Assembly (NCBI RefSeq): GCF_001708185.1 | Contig: NZ_MDDN01000003.1 | Coordinates: 248,001 to 312,000, forward strand | Direction: 5' to 3' | Length of the DNA: 64,000 nucleotides | Source of the DNA: Lysinibacillus xylanilyticus | GTDB taxonomy: Bacteria > Bacillota > Bacilli > Bacillales_A > Planococcaceae | In this document: positions 13,582-21,879 of the stretch, piece after piece | Numbering within the stretch: position 1 is the stretch's first letter | Layout: each line of letters starts with the position of its first letter | Program-made: the position numbers and the translations under genes | Notes under the pieces: model-generated | What the model saw: the letters and a program-made list of their open reading frames with translations, nothing else | What the model was told of the DNA's origin: nothing | Databases searched by the model: none

Positions 13582-15168
13582 ATGTCCATTTCTAAAGTTA
13601 CGAATACCTCCCAATCAAATTCAAACAATGACCTACTGTATAGCTCATTATCTCAAAATATGAAGGTGATTAAACATACACTTGGGAATAGTAATGATAT
13701 TATCATACGAGAAATTTCGATTGGTAAAGCTGAAAAAAATACAGTAACAAGTGAAATTACAATTGGTAAAGCTGAAAAACATGCGATGGTGATGATCAGT
13801 ATTGATGGTTTATCCGATAAAACAACCATTTCTGATTCTGTGATTGATAAACTGATACAAGAAGTTGAAGAAGCTCAAAACCCAGACGTAGAGACTATAA
13901 AACAATATGTAAAAGAAACTTGTTTAACAGTCGGCGATGTCAATGAAATTTCGAATTTCTCAACACTTTACAATTCTATTTTGAATGGAGATACAGTCAT
14001 CTTATTAGATGGTGTTTCGGCAGGCATCGTGACAAGTACAAAAAGCGCAAAAGATAGAGCTATTACTGATCCATCAACTGAATCGGTTATTAGAGGTCCG
14101 CGCGAGTCCTTTACAGAAACATTACGTACCAACACCGCCCTCATCCGTCGAAAAATTAAAAGTCCAAATCTTTGGATAAAGTCTCGTGTTATCGGTGAGG
14201 TTACTAAAACGGATGTTGCGGTTATGTATTTAAACGGCATTGCCAATGACAAAATAGTAGCAGAGGTTCTTGCGCGATTAGATCGTATTAATATTGACGG
14301 AATTTTGGAAGGTGGCTATATCGAAGATTTTATTCAAGATTCTAAATTCACTATATTCCCAACTGTCTATAATTCTGAACGACCTGATGTCATTGCGGGA
14401 GAACTATTAGATGGTAAAATTGCTATTTTAGTGGACGGTACACCCTTTGTGTTAATTGTACCTGCTCTTTTTACGTCCTTTTTACACTCTGCTGAAGATT
14501 ACTATCAGCATTGGATCATTAGTTCTTTAGTACGCATATTAAGATTTTTTGGTATTAGTCTTGCATTAGTGGCACCTTCACTCTATGTGGCCATCACAAC
14601 TTTCCATCAAGAAATGCTACCAACACCGATGCTCATCAGTATCGCATCTCAACGAGAAGGAGTCCCCTTCCCTGCAGTTGTCGAAGCACTCATGATGGAG
14701 CTTGCCTTTGAAATACTACGAGAAGCGGGTCTTCGAATGCCAAGAACTATTGGTCCAGCGGTATCTATTGTAGGAACTTTAGTCATCGGTCAAGCCGCTG
14801 TAGAAGCAGGGATTGTCTCAGCTGTAATGGTCATTATTGTTGCATTAACAGCGATTTGTAGTTTCTTGTTCCCTGCTTATGGCTTATCGAATACCATTCG
14901 TCTTTTACGTTTCCCATTAATGATATTAGCAGCGATGTTAGGTTTATTCGGCGTGATGTTTGGGATGATGATGATCATTATTCACTTATGTAGCATTCGA
15001 ACTTTTGGTGTTCCTTATTTAAGTCCATTTGGGCCATTAATCTTAAAGGATCAAAAAGATGCTTTAGTATTGTTTCCTCGTAGAGCCCTATTAACTCGAC
15101 CTAGTTTAATCAGTCAAAAAAACAATGTTAGAGGGCATAAATTTTTTAGTGTTAAAAAAAGGAATTAA
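13582..15168 (+). CDS. Germinant receptor A subunit (GerA family)
   Basis: A 528-residue GerAA-type subunit. It has a soluble N-terminal half (about 1-270) and a membrane half with about five hydrophobic segments from about 290, including the family stretches ISLALVAPSLYVAITTFHQEMLPT and VPFPAVVEALMMELAFEILREAGLRMP. GAGGAGG precedes the ATG at 13582; the open frame extends 54 codons upstream but that part is non-coding. It sits in the spore inner membrane with the B and C subunits and helps sense germinants. An insertion-like duplicate (EISIGKAEKN/EITIGKAEKH) lies near residues 45-65. Confidence 0.93.
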   Translation: MSISKVTNTSQSNSNNDLLYSSLSQNMKVIKHTLGNSNDIIIREISIGKAEKNTVTSEITIGKAEKHAMVMISIDGLSDKTTISDSVIDKLIQEVEEAQNPDVETIKQYVKETCLTVGDVNEISNFSTLYNSILNGDTVILLDGVSAGIVTSTKSAKDRAITDPSTESVIRGPRESFTETLRTNTALIRRKIKSPNLWIKSRVIGEVTKTDVAVMYLNGIANDKIVAEVLARLDRINIDGILEGGYIEDFIQDSKFTIFPTVYNSERPDVIAGELLDGKIAILVDGTPFVLIVPALFTSFLHSAEDYYQHWIISSLVRILRFFGISLALVAPSLYVAITTFHQEMLPTPMLISIASQREGVPFPAVVEALMMELAFEILREAGLRMPRTIGPAVSIVGTLVIGQAAVEAGIVSAVMVIIVALTAICSFLFPAYGLSNTIRLLRFPLMILAAMLGLFGVMFGMMMIIIHLCSIRTFGVPYLSPFGPLILKDQKDALVLFPRRALLTRPSLISQKNNVRGHKFFSVKKRN

Positions 15169-15195
15169 CAATGATATACAAGCGAGGAATGGACC

Positions 15196-16395
15196 ATGTC
15201 AAAATATAAAACGATATGCTTACTTTTGATGGTTACCTTATTTTTAAGTGGTTGCTGGAGTAAACGTGAACTCAATGAATTAGCAATTGTCTCTGCACTA
15301 GGAATAGATAAAGTAGACGATGAATTTGAAGTCACTGTTCAAATTGTGGTTCCTGGTGAAATTTCATCAAAAGCCCCTACTAGCGGTCGATCACCTGTTA
15401 TTACCAATTACGCAAAGGGCAAAACGATCTTCGAAGCTATTCGAAAAATGACAACATTATCGACTAGGAAGATTTATTTCGCCCATACACAAGTAGTTAT
15501 TCTTGGAGAAGAATTAGCGAAAGAAGGCATTAGTGAGGCATTAGATTTAATCTCTAGAGATCATGAATTCAGAAATGATTTCAATGTTATTATCGCTCAC
15601 GAGACAACTGCAAAAGAAGTCTTAAATATATTAACACCTATTGAAAAAGTGCCTGCCAATAAATTGATCAATTCACTTAATACATCTGAAAAAGCTTGGG
15701 GTTCAACGATTGCCATTAATATTGATGAATTAGTAAGTACTTTAAGTAGTTCTGAAACAAGTCCAATCCTTTCTGCCATTGAAATAAAAGGAGATGCGAC
15801 ATTAGGAATGGGTGCAACCAATGTTGATAAAGTAAAAACGCCAGTGGTATTAAAGTATGCCGGATTAGCAGTATTCAAAAAAGATAAATACATTGGGCTT
15901 TTAACAGAAGAAGAAAGTAAAAGCGTAAGTTTTTTAAGTGACAAAATAAAAAGTACGATTGAAATTATTGCTTGTCCTAAGGGAGGTACATTAGCAACAG
16001 AAATTACAAAATCCAAGACAAAAATAAAGGGAAAGTTTGAAAAAGGTACGCCAAAAATTAATGTTCATATAGATGTTGAGCAAAATGTCGGAGAAGTTGA
16101 ATGTACTATTAACCTTACTTCCCAAAAATCGATTGATTACGTAAATAAAAAAACTGAAGAACTTATCAAAAAACAAATCGAAAAATCCATCAGTACAATT
16201 CAGCAAACTTATCGATCCGATATTTTGGGATTTGGTGAGGAACTACATCGCGCAGACCCTAAAAAATGGAAAAAAATCAAAAATGATTGGCCAACCATGT
16301 TCCAAGATCTAGCGGTTAACGTTGAAGTACATGTCAAAACAAAAGGACTAGGAACAATGCAAAATTCAATATTGAACAAAAAAAAGAAGGAATAA
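15196..16395 (+). CDS. Germinant receptor C subunit, Ger(x)C lipoprotein
   Basis: A 399-residue GerAC-type lipoprotein. The signal peptide ends at the lipobox FLSGC (Cys20) and is followed by the family signature WSKRELNELAIVSALGIDK. The remainder fits the three-domain Ger(x)C fold. It lies 27 bp after the A subunit and before the small D gene. It is anchored on the outer face of the spore inner membrane and is needed for receptor function. Gene order A-C-D-B differs from the A-B-C order of B. subtilis gerA. Confidence 0.93.
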   Translation: MSKYKTICLLLMVTLFLSGCWSKRELNELAIVSALGIDKVDDEFEVTVQIVVPGEISSKAPTSGRSPVITNYAKGKTIFEAIRKMTTLSTRKIYFAHTQVVILGEELAKEGISEALDLISRDHEFRNDFNVIIAHETTAKEVLNILTPIEKVPANKLINSLNTSEKAWGSTIAINIDELVSTLSSSETSPILSAIEIKGDATLGMGATNVDKVKTPVVLKYAGLAVFKKDKYIGLLTEEESKSVSFLSDKIKSTIEIIACPKGGTLATEITKSKTKIKGKFEKGTPKINVHIDVEQNVGEVECTINLTSQKSIDYVNKKTEELIKKQIEKSISTIQQTYRSDILGFGEELHRADPKKWKKIKNDWPTMFQDLAVNVEVHVKTKGLGTMQNSILNKKKKE

Positions 16396-16398
16396 GCT

Positions 16399-16632
16399 AT
16401 GTTAATAACAATTTTCATACTCATTATTTCAATTGTTATTGCCTTTGCTTTTATTCCTAAACTTCAAAAAAATAACGAAACGAAAACGCTTGTTATTTTT
16501 TCGATTTTTTTATTCATCGGTACTGCATTAAATATTGGCATTGCTTTAAATCTCAAAATTCCAAGCCCAACAGACTTGATTACCTTTATCTTTACTCCAA
16601 TTAGAGAGTTCATCGTTTCACTGTCAAAATAA
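16399..16632 (+). CDS. Small two-helix membrane protein, germinant receptor D-type
   Basis: A 77-residue protein with two strongly hydrophobic helices (about 2-20 and 30-50) joined by a polar loop rich in Lys and Asn. It starts 3 bp after the C-subunit stop with GAAGGA upstream, so it is part of the operon. Small two-helix 'D' proteins are known in several Bacillus gerA-type operons and modulate germination. Membership in that class rests on size, topology and position; I see no sequence motif. Confidence 0.7.
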   Translation: MLITIFILIISIVIAFAFIPKLQKNNETKTLVIFSIFLFIGTALNIGIALNLKIPSPTDLITFIFTPIREFIVSLSK

Positions 16633-16663
16633 ATGAAGTAACTTTAAAAAGAAGGGGTAGTTC

Positions 16664-19012
16664 ATGATGGAAAAAGAAATCATTAATTCAAGACAATTTA
16701 CAATCATTACCCTTCTTTTTACAGTTGGTACAGCCATATTAATTATCCCTTCAAGTGTAACAAGTGCAGCAAAGCAAGATGCATGGATCGCAACAATCAT
16801 CGGTGTCGGTTTAAGTTTCCTCTTAGTGAAGCTACTCGTTACTTTAGGAAATCAGACTCCCACACTTACATTTACAGAGGCGAATGAAAAAATACTAGGT
16901 CGTTTTTTTGGAAAACTGACCGCAATTGGCTTTATCCTTCTTAGTTTTTTTGCTGCAGGCGAATTATTATATTTTATTGGGACTTTTATGTCTACAGAAG
17001 TGATGCCAGAGACGCCTTCTATGGCTTTTTCATTGCTATTTGGCATTATCATCATTTATGCTGCATACCAAGGAATCGAAGTCTTTGCGCGTTTAGCAGA
17101 AATACTTTTTCCGGTGTTTATCTTGGTTTTTATAATTTTTGTAGTTTGTATATCACCATTAATCAATTTTGAAAATGTACAGCCCATTTTGGAAACTTCA
17201 AAAAAATCATTATTTATAAGTGTTATTCGATTTATGAGTATTTGTTCATTCCCCCTTGTCGTGCTATTAATACTGTTCCCTTCCGCTGTCAATGTTCATA
17301 AATCAGCACAAAAAGGATTTTATATTGGCACAGCTATTGGAGGCATTGTTTTAATTATCATCGTCACACTATGTATCCTTGTCCTAGGTCCAGAACTTAC
17401 CTCTAATCGGACATTTCCTAGCTATGCATTAGCGCAAAGAGTTTCAATTGGGAATTTTTTACAGCGTGTTGAAGTGATTATGGCAGCCATGTGGATCTTA
17501 TCTATTTTTATTAAAACGTTTATGTATTTTTATGCCTCCGTTATCGGCATAGCGCAAATATGTGAAATCAAAGATCATCGTCCGCTCATTGTGCCAATCG
17601 GAATGACTATTATTGGCCTTTCGCAAATTATTCATCCTAATATCGTTCATTCAAATATTTATAATAAAGAAATTTTTCCTTTGTTTTCTGGTACTATTGC
17701 AATTTTGTTACCGATTATTCTACTAATCGCCGCGAAAATTCGCAATATTAATGGTAGTCAAGGGAATGAAAATGTTACAAACTGTAATTGTTGTCCACAG
17801 AATGCAAGTGGTAGTAATAACGGTAATACTTCTAATAACGCTAGTAATAACAACTGCCAAAATGCTGTACAGAATGGAAGTAATTGCAATTGCGGTAATG
17901 CTTCTAATAATGCTAGTAATAGCAACAGCCAAAATGCTACACAGAATGAAACTAATAGCAATAGTGGAAGTGCTACTAATAATCCAAACGATAGCAACGG
18001 TCAAAACGCTGTACAGAGTGGAAGTAATTGCAATAGCGGTAATGCTACTAATAATGCAAATGATAACAACAGCCAAAATGCTCCTGATAATGCTAGCAAT
18101 AGCAACAGCCAAAACGCTGCTACTAATACAAACAAGAGCAACAGCCAAAACGCTACTACTAATGCAAACAATAACAACAGCCAAAATGCGGCTACAAATA
18201 CAAGCAATAACAACAGTCAAAATGCGGCTACTAATTCAAGCAATAGCAACAGCCAAAATGCGGCTACTAATGCAAACAATAACAACAATCAAAACGCTGC
18301 TACTAATGCAAACAATAACAACAGCCAAAATGCTGCTACTAATACAAACAATAACAACAGCCAAAATGCTTCTAATAATGCAAGTAATAGCAACAGCCAA
18401 AATACTTCTACTAATGCAAGTAATAGCAACAGCCAAGATACTTCTACTAATGCAAGCAATAGCAACAGCCAAAATGCTGTACAGAATGGAAGTAATTGCA
18501 ATTGCGGTAATGTTTCTAATAACGCTAGCAATAGCAGCATCCAAAATGCTTCTACTAATGCTAGCAATAGCAACAGCCATAATGCTTCTACTAATGCAAA
18601 CAATAACAACAGCCAAAATGCTTCTAATAACGAAAGCAATAGCAACAGCCATAATGCTTCTAATAACGAAAGCAATAGCAACAGCCAAAATGCTGTACAG
18701 AATGGAAGTAATTGCAATTGCGGTAATGTTTCTAATAACGCTAGCAATAGCAGCATCCAAAATGCTTCTAATAACGCAAGTAATAGCAACAGCCAAAATG
18801 CTTCTAATAACGCTAGCAATAGCAACAGCCAAAATGCTTCTAATAACGCTAGCAATAGCAACAGCCAAAATGCTTCTAATAACGCTAGCAATAGCAACAG
18901 CCAAAATGCTTCTACTAATGCTAGTAATAGTAACAGCCAAAATACTGCAAAGAACAAAAGTAATACAAACAGTCTAAATGATTCAATCAATGAAAATCCG
19001 TCAGAAAATTAA
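16664..19012 (+). CDS. Germinant receptor B permease with Asn/Ser-rich repeat tail
   Basis: The first ~360 residues are a GerAB-type transporter-like subunit of the APC superfamily, with about ten membrane helices and normal family length. Such subunits form the germinant-binding site. Residues ~362-782 are a tail found in no GerB I know of. It is about 420 residues of Asn, Ser, Ala, Gln and Thr with a 12-residue unit close to NASNNASNSNSQ, interrupted several times by NGSNCNCGN blocks containing paired cysteines. It lacks hydrophobic segments, so it should extend from one face of the spore inner membrane. The frame stays open throughout and ends ...NENPSEN, so this is a real fusion. GGGG precedes ATG-ATG at 16664. 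Confidence 0.9.
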   Translation: MMEKEIINSRQFTIITLLFTVGTAILIIPSSVTSAAKQDAWIATIIGVGLSFLLVKLLVTLGNQTPTLTFTEANEKILGRFFGKLTAIGFILLSFFAAGELLYFIGTFMSTEVMPETPSMAFSLLFGIIIIYAAYQGIEVFARLAEILFPVFILVFIIFVVCISPLINFENVQPILETSKKSLFISVIRFMSICSFPLVVLLILFPSAVNVHKSAQKGFYIGTAIGGIVLIIIVTLCILVLGPELTSNRTFPSYALAQRVSIGNFLQRVEVIMAAMWILSIFIKTFMYFYASVIGIAQICEIKDHRPLIVPIGMTIIGLSQIIHPNIVHSNIYNKEIFPLFSGTIAILLPIILLIAAKIRNINGSQGNENVTNCNCCPQNASGSNNGNTSNNASNNNCQNAVQNGSNCNCGNASNNASNSNSQNATQNETNSNSGSATNNPNDSNGQNAVQSGSNCNSGNATNNANDNNSQNAPDNASNSNSQNAATNTNKSNSQNATTNANNNNSQNAATNTSNNNSQNAATNSSNSNSQNAATNANNNNNQNAATNANNNNSQNAATNTNNNNSQNASNNASNSNSQNTSTNASNSNSQDTSTNASNSNSQNAVQNGSNCNCGNVSNNASNSSIQNASTNASNSNSHNASTNANNNNSQNASNNESNSNSHNASNNESNSNSQNAVQNGSNCNCGNVSNNASNSSIQNASNNASNSNSQNASNNASNSNSQNASNNASNSNSQNASNNASNSNSQNASTNASNSNSQNTAKNKSNTNSLNDSINENPSEN
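17806..18960 (+). repeat. 36-bp coding tandem repeat in the ger permease gene
   Basis: A 36-bp unit coding NASNNASNSNSQ-like 12-mers is repeated about 30 times. The units between about 18760 and 18905 are nearly identical at the DNA level, pointing to recent expansion. A longer block with AATTGCAATTGCGGTAATG (coding NCNCGN) recurs around 17880, 18490 and 18710, so there is also a higher-order repeat. Because of the repetition, long open frames appear on both strands here; they are by-products. Confidence 0.95.
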
Positions 19013-19027
19013 CAACATATTAGGATA

Positions 19028-19066
19028 AAAAAAGATGACCATGAAATGATCAAGGTCATCTTTTTA
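19028..19066. terminator. Bidirectional terminator between ger operon and metA
   Basis: AAAAAGATGACC and GGTCATCTTTTT form a 12-bp stem with A/T runs on both sides, serving the converging transcripts. Confidence 0.85.
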
Positions 19067-19102
19067 CTTTACTTGCCATCGAGAGTTTACAGAACCCATG
19101 AA

Positions 19103-20038
19103 CTAAATATGATATTCAAGTTCATCAACGAAATCCCATTCATATGGTGTTTCTTGGTAAACGTAATAGTTCAACCAGTTTGAAAATAATAAATGAGTAT
19201 GAGCACGCCACGTATTAATCGGTTCATTTAATGGATCATCACTTGGGAAGTAATTCACTGGAACCTCAATATCCAATCCTTTTGCGACATCACGACTATA
19301 TTCATCTGCTAATGTAGTCGCATCATATTCAAGATGTCCTGTAATCATAATGTTTTTATTATCCTTTGATTGCACAATAAAGACACCAGCATCTTCTGAG
19401 TAAGATAGTAATCGTAAATCAGGATGGTTGCGTACTTCGTCAATAGAAACAGAAGTATATCGTGAATGTGGAGCCGTAAATAAATCACTGAAGCCACGTA
19501 CTAAGTCCACTGTTAAATCCGTAATGACATGGGAATAAACTCCTGAACATTTAGCGGGAAGCTCAATTTTGCCGATACCGTAATGATGGTATAACGCTGC
19601 TTGTGCACCCCAACATATATGAAGGACCGATGTCACGTTTTCCTTGGACCAATCCATAATTTCTGCAATTTCCTGCCAATAGTTCACGTCCTCAAAAGCC
19701 ATTTTTTCAACTGGCGCACCCGTAATAATCATGCCATCATAGCGACGATGGCGAATTTGATGAAAGGTCGTGTAAAATAGCTGTAAATGTGATTTGCTCA
19801 CATTTTTCGATTCATGTGTGGCTGTGTTTAAAAATGTAATATTAACTTGTAGCGGTGTATTACCGAGTAATCGCAGTAATTGTAGCTCCGTTTTTTCTTT
19901 TTCTGGCATCAAATTTAAAATTAATATATTTAACGGACGGATTTGTTGAGTTTTCGCTCTATCCTCTTCCATGACGAAGATTTTTTCCTCACGTAAATGT
20001 TCTCCAGCTGGTAAATTTTTTGGAATATTAATTGGCAT
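19103..20038 (-). CDS. metA: Homoserine O-acetyltransferase
   Basis: MetA-family enzyme of 311 residues that activates homoserine in methionine synthesis. The nucleophile is Cys142 (HICWGAQAA), with a His-Glu pair further on. Residue 111 is Glu (GAPVEKM); in this family Glu111 marks acetyl-CoA use and Gly111 marks succinyl-CoA use, so the product is O-acetylhomoserine. A SAM-I riboswitch and terminator precede the gene, as expected for repression when SAM is high. Confidence 0.95.
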   Translation of the reverse strand: MPINIPKNLPAGEHLREEKIFVMEEDRAKTQQIRPLNILILNLMPEKEKTELQLLRLLGNTPLQVNITFLNTATHESKNVSKSHLQLFYTTFHQIRHRRYDGMIITGAPVEKMAFEDVNYWQEIAEIMDWSKENVTSVLHICWGAQAALYHHYGIGKIELPAKCSGVYSHVITDLTVDLVRGFSDLFTAPHSRYTSVSIDEVRNHPDLRLLSYSEDAGVFIVQSKDNKNIMITGHLEYDATTLADEYSRDVAKGLDIEVPVNYFPSDDPLNEPINTWRAHTHLLFSNWLNYYVYQETPYEWDFVDELEYHI

Positions 20039-20100
20039 CTTGCATTCCCCTCTCTTGAATTTCTCTACATATAAAAAATTTTAGTAGTCGATCTAAATTA

Positions 20101-20146
20101 AAAAAATCCCCCTCATTCCATTTGAGATAGAATGAGAGGGATTTTA
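20101..20146 (-). terminator. Riboswitch-controlled terminator before metA
   Basis: On the minus strand, AATCCCTCTCATTC and GAATGAGGGGGATT pair and are followed by a T run. It is the expression platform of the SAM-I riboswitch. Confidence 0.85.
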
Positions 20147-20149
20147 ACC

Positions 20150-20270
20150 ACGTTCACTCTTATCTCTCAAAGGACAAATCCTTTGCTGGAATTAGCACCT
20201 TTCTAACATTTGTTAGAGGTTGCTGAAGCGTCATCGGGCCAAATCCCTCAGCTTCTCTTGATAAGATTAT
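20150..20270 (-). promoter_or_regulatory. SAM-I riboswitch (S box)
   Basis: The minus strand carries the S-box consensus in order: TATCAAGAGAAGCTGAGGGA, GGCCCGATGA, CTTCAGCAACC and GGTGCTAATTCCAGCA. It lies between a promoter and the metA terminator. Confidence 0.95.
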
Positions 20271-20283
20271 TTAATTAAAAAGA

Positions 20284-20312
20284 ATTGTAACATGAACAAT
20301 TAAGAATATCAA
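20284..20312 (-). promoter_or_regulatory. Sigma-A-type promoter of metA
   Basis: On the minus strand, -35 TTGATA and -10 TACAAT are 17 bp apart and lie directly upstream of the SAM-I aptamer. Confidence 0.7.
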
Positions 20313-20461
20313 TAATACATAGAATATTTTGTTATTAGCATGCATGTTCTTCTCTAAATTGATGAACACTAATCTTGATGTAAATCATGTTGACGCTATG
20401 AAATATTATGGTAAACAAGCCGTAATTATGTTACCATATATCTTTAGTAATAGAGAGGAAC

Positions 20462-20842
20462 GTGAAAAGTTTGATTAAAATTGAATTTCCAAAACCAGAT
20501 TTAGTGATTCGCCAACGCGAACAAGATTTAAAGCCAGGTGATGTACCAATCACACCGTACCATGGTTTTATTGATTTCCATAAAATCACACGTGAAAAAG
20601 GTGGCATTTTCTTATTCTACAACGAAGAAAACGAGCTATTATTTGTAGGTAAAGCACGTAAAATTCGTCAACGAATTAAAAAGCATTTTGAGGACAATGT
20701 GTCACCGATGAAAAATCATCGTAATGAAATTTTCAAAATTGAAGTGTACGAAGTGGAAGATCCAATGGAACGTGAAATTTACGAGACATACGCGATTAAT
20801 TCATTCCGTGCTAAATACAATGTCGATAAAGTATTTTATTAA
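20462..20842 (+). CDS. GIY-YIG-domain protein
   Basis: A 126-residue protein with a GIY-YIG nuclease-like domain at about 45-115: GGIFLFYN stands for the GIY strand, LLFVGKA for the YIG strand, followed by KIRQRIKKHF. The usual first tyrosine is Phe here, so catalysis is not assured. B. subtilis YurQ is a similar stand-alone protein. The start is GTG at 20462, with AGAGAGG eight bases upstream. It has its own terminator, so it is a single-gene unit. Role unknown; DNA repair is the usual suggestion for the family. Confidence 0.75.
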   Translation: MKSLIKIEFPKPDLVIRQREQDLKPGDVPITPYHGFIDFHKITREKGGIFLFYNEENELLFVGKARKIRQRIKKHFEDNVSPMKNHRNEIFKIEVYEVEDPMEREIYETYAINSFRAKYNVDKVFY

Positions 20843-20850
20843 TCTTTAGC

Positions 20851-20888
20851 AAAAAAACCGAAATCTCCTTTAAGGGGTTTCGGTTTTT
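20851..20888 (+). terminator. Terminator after the GIY-YIG gene
   Basis: AAAACCGAAA and TTTCGGTTTT arms around TCTCCTTTAAGGGG, then a T run. Confidence 0.85.
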
Positions 20889-20905
20889 CTTTAGGTGTAT
20901 TCTTC

Positions 20906-21280
20906 CTATAAACCTGTTATTACATGATTAAAATGTGTGGACTTACCGTTTATGTACACCTCGATAATTTCCTGTTCAGGGTCTTTTATAATTTTATAAA
21001 CATATTGTTCAGCAACATCATCGGATGGATTCGTTTCTTCTATTTTTATTTTTAATGTGTCTCCCTGTACCTCCAAATCAGCATGTGCCATTCCTTTCAA
21101 ATAAAAATCAATGTAAAAAGTATCTTTTCCATCACTGATTAATTGGAGCTTATCATCGGAAATTATTTTCTTTCGCACTTCATCTGGAACAACAGCAATT
21201 TCACTAATACTTAATGTGGAAGTATTACATGCCCCTAAAATAGTTAAGGTAAACATGAATAAAATGATGATTTTTTTCAC
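20906..21280 (-). CDS. Small hypothetical lipoprotein
   Basis: A 124-residue secreted lipoprotein. The signal peptide MKKIIILFMFTLTILGAC carries the lipobox ILGAC. The start is taken at GTG 21280, because AAGGCGGGG lies seven bases upstream; an ATG ten codons earlier has no such site. The mature part is short, with no motif I recognise and a beta-rich pattern (TFYIDFYLKGM, DTLKIKIEE, IIEVYINGK). A binding or inhibitor role on the outer membrane face is possible but unsupported. Confidence 0.65.
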   Translation of the reverse strand: MKKIIILFMFTLTILGACNTSTLSISEIAVVPDEVRKKIISDDKLQLISDGKDTFYIDFYLKGMAHADLEVQGDTLKIKIEETNPSDDVAEQYVYKIIKDPEQEIIEVYINGKSTHFNHVITGL

Positions 21281-21335
21281 TATGTATCCCCGCCTTCTTA
21301 TAACATCCATAATTATACTTATTTATTATATTTCA

Positions 21336-21376
21336 GGCTCATACCATAACGTATGGTTGATTGCTGTTCCGACTTA
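21336..21376. repeat. Left-end fragment of the MITE-like element
   Basis: GGCTCATACCATAACGTATG followed by GTTGATT and TTCCGACT matches the left end of the element at 43361-43690. The rest of the element is absent, so this is a solo or decayed end. Confidence 0.6.
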
Positions 21377-21490
21377 TATACAAAACATACGTCTTTACAA
21401 ATGAGGTAGTTTTATAAAAAAGATTGATCATTTGAGTTGTATCTATATAGTAAAATTTAAGCGGGTTATGAAGAAATTCAAAAAAATATA

Positions 21491-21518
21491 TTGACAAAAT
21501 AATTTTTTTCTGTAAAAT
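21491..21518 (+). promoter_or_regulatory. Sigma-A-type promoter of the T-box operon
   Basis: TTGACA at 21491 and TAAAAT at 21513 are separated by 16 bp, just upstream of the T-box leader. Confidence 0.75.
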
Positions 21519-21539
21519 GAAAAACAATTCAAAAATATT

Positions 21540-21826
21540 TGTATAGAACAAAGGCTATGAAAAGAAATAGTATCAATTATTTTTACGAACAGAAAGTTAC
21601 CGGTTGATGAGAGGTGCATGTAAAACGATTGAGAATTCATCTTGGAGCTGTGTACCGAAAGGATCATTCTAAGTAGGCTACGCCGGCAAGCACCCGTAAT
21701 CATGTGCGAGAGTATCGTCAAATGACCGTACTTCTTAAGGTAAGTAATGTGAATTGCTTATAAATTAAAGGTGGTAACACGAGTTGAATCGTCCTTTTGG
21801 TAAATCCAAAAGGGCGTTTTTTTTAT
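21540..21826 (+). promoter_or_regulatory. T-box leader before the amino-acid permease
   Basis: The leader has the stem I region with the GGTTGATGAGAGG and TTGGAGCTG blocks, AAGTAGGCTACGCCGG after stem I, the T-box sequence AAGGTGGTAACACGAG at 21768-21783, and a terminator (CCTTTTGG/CCAAAAGG then T run) at 21793-21824. Uncharged tRNA would favour read-through into the permease. By alignment to the usual specifier position the codon is probably ATC (Ile) near 21673, but I hold this loosely; CAT or TTC nearby are alternatives. Confidence 0.88.
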
Positions 21827-21879
21827 TCCTTTTTTGAGCAAAGTATTTGAAAATCTAAACGTATGAGGAGTAAGACATT

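Noticed and set aside
17751..18990. Several long open frames on both strands over the germination permease tail (up to about 400 codons)
   Set aside because: They arise because a 36-bp unit without stops in any frame is repeated; none has a ribosome site, and their translations are monotonous Leu- or Ile-rich repeats.
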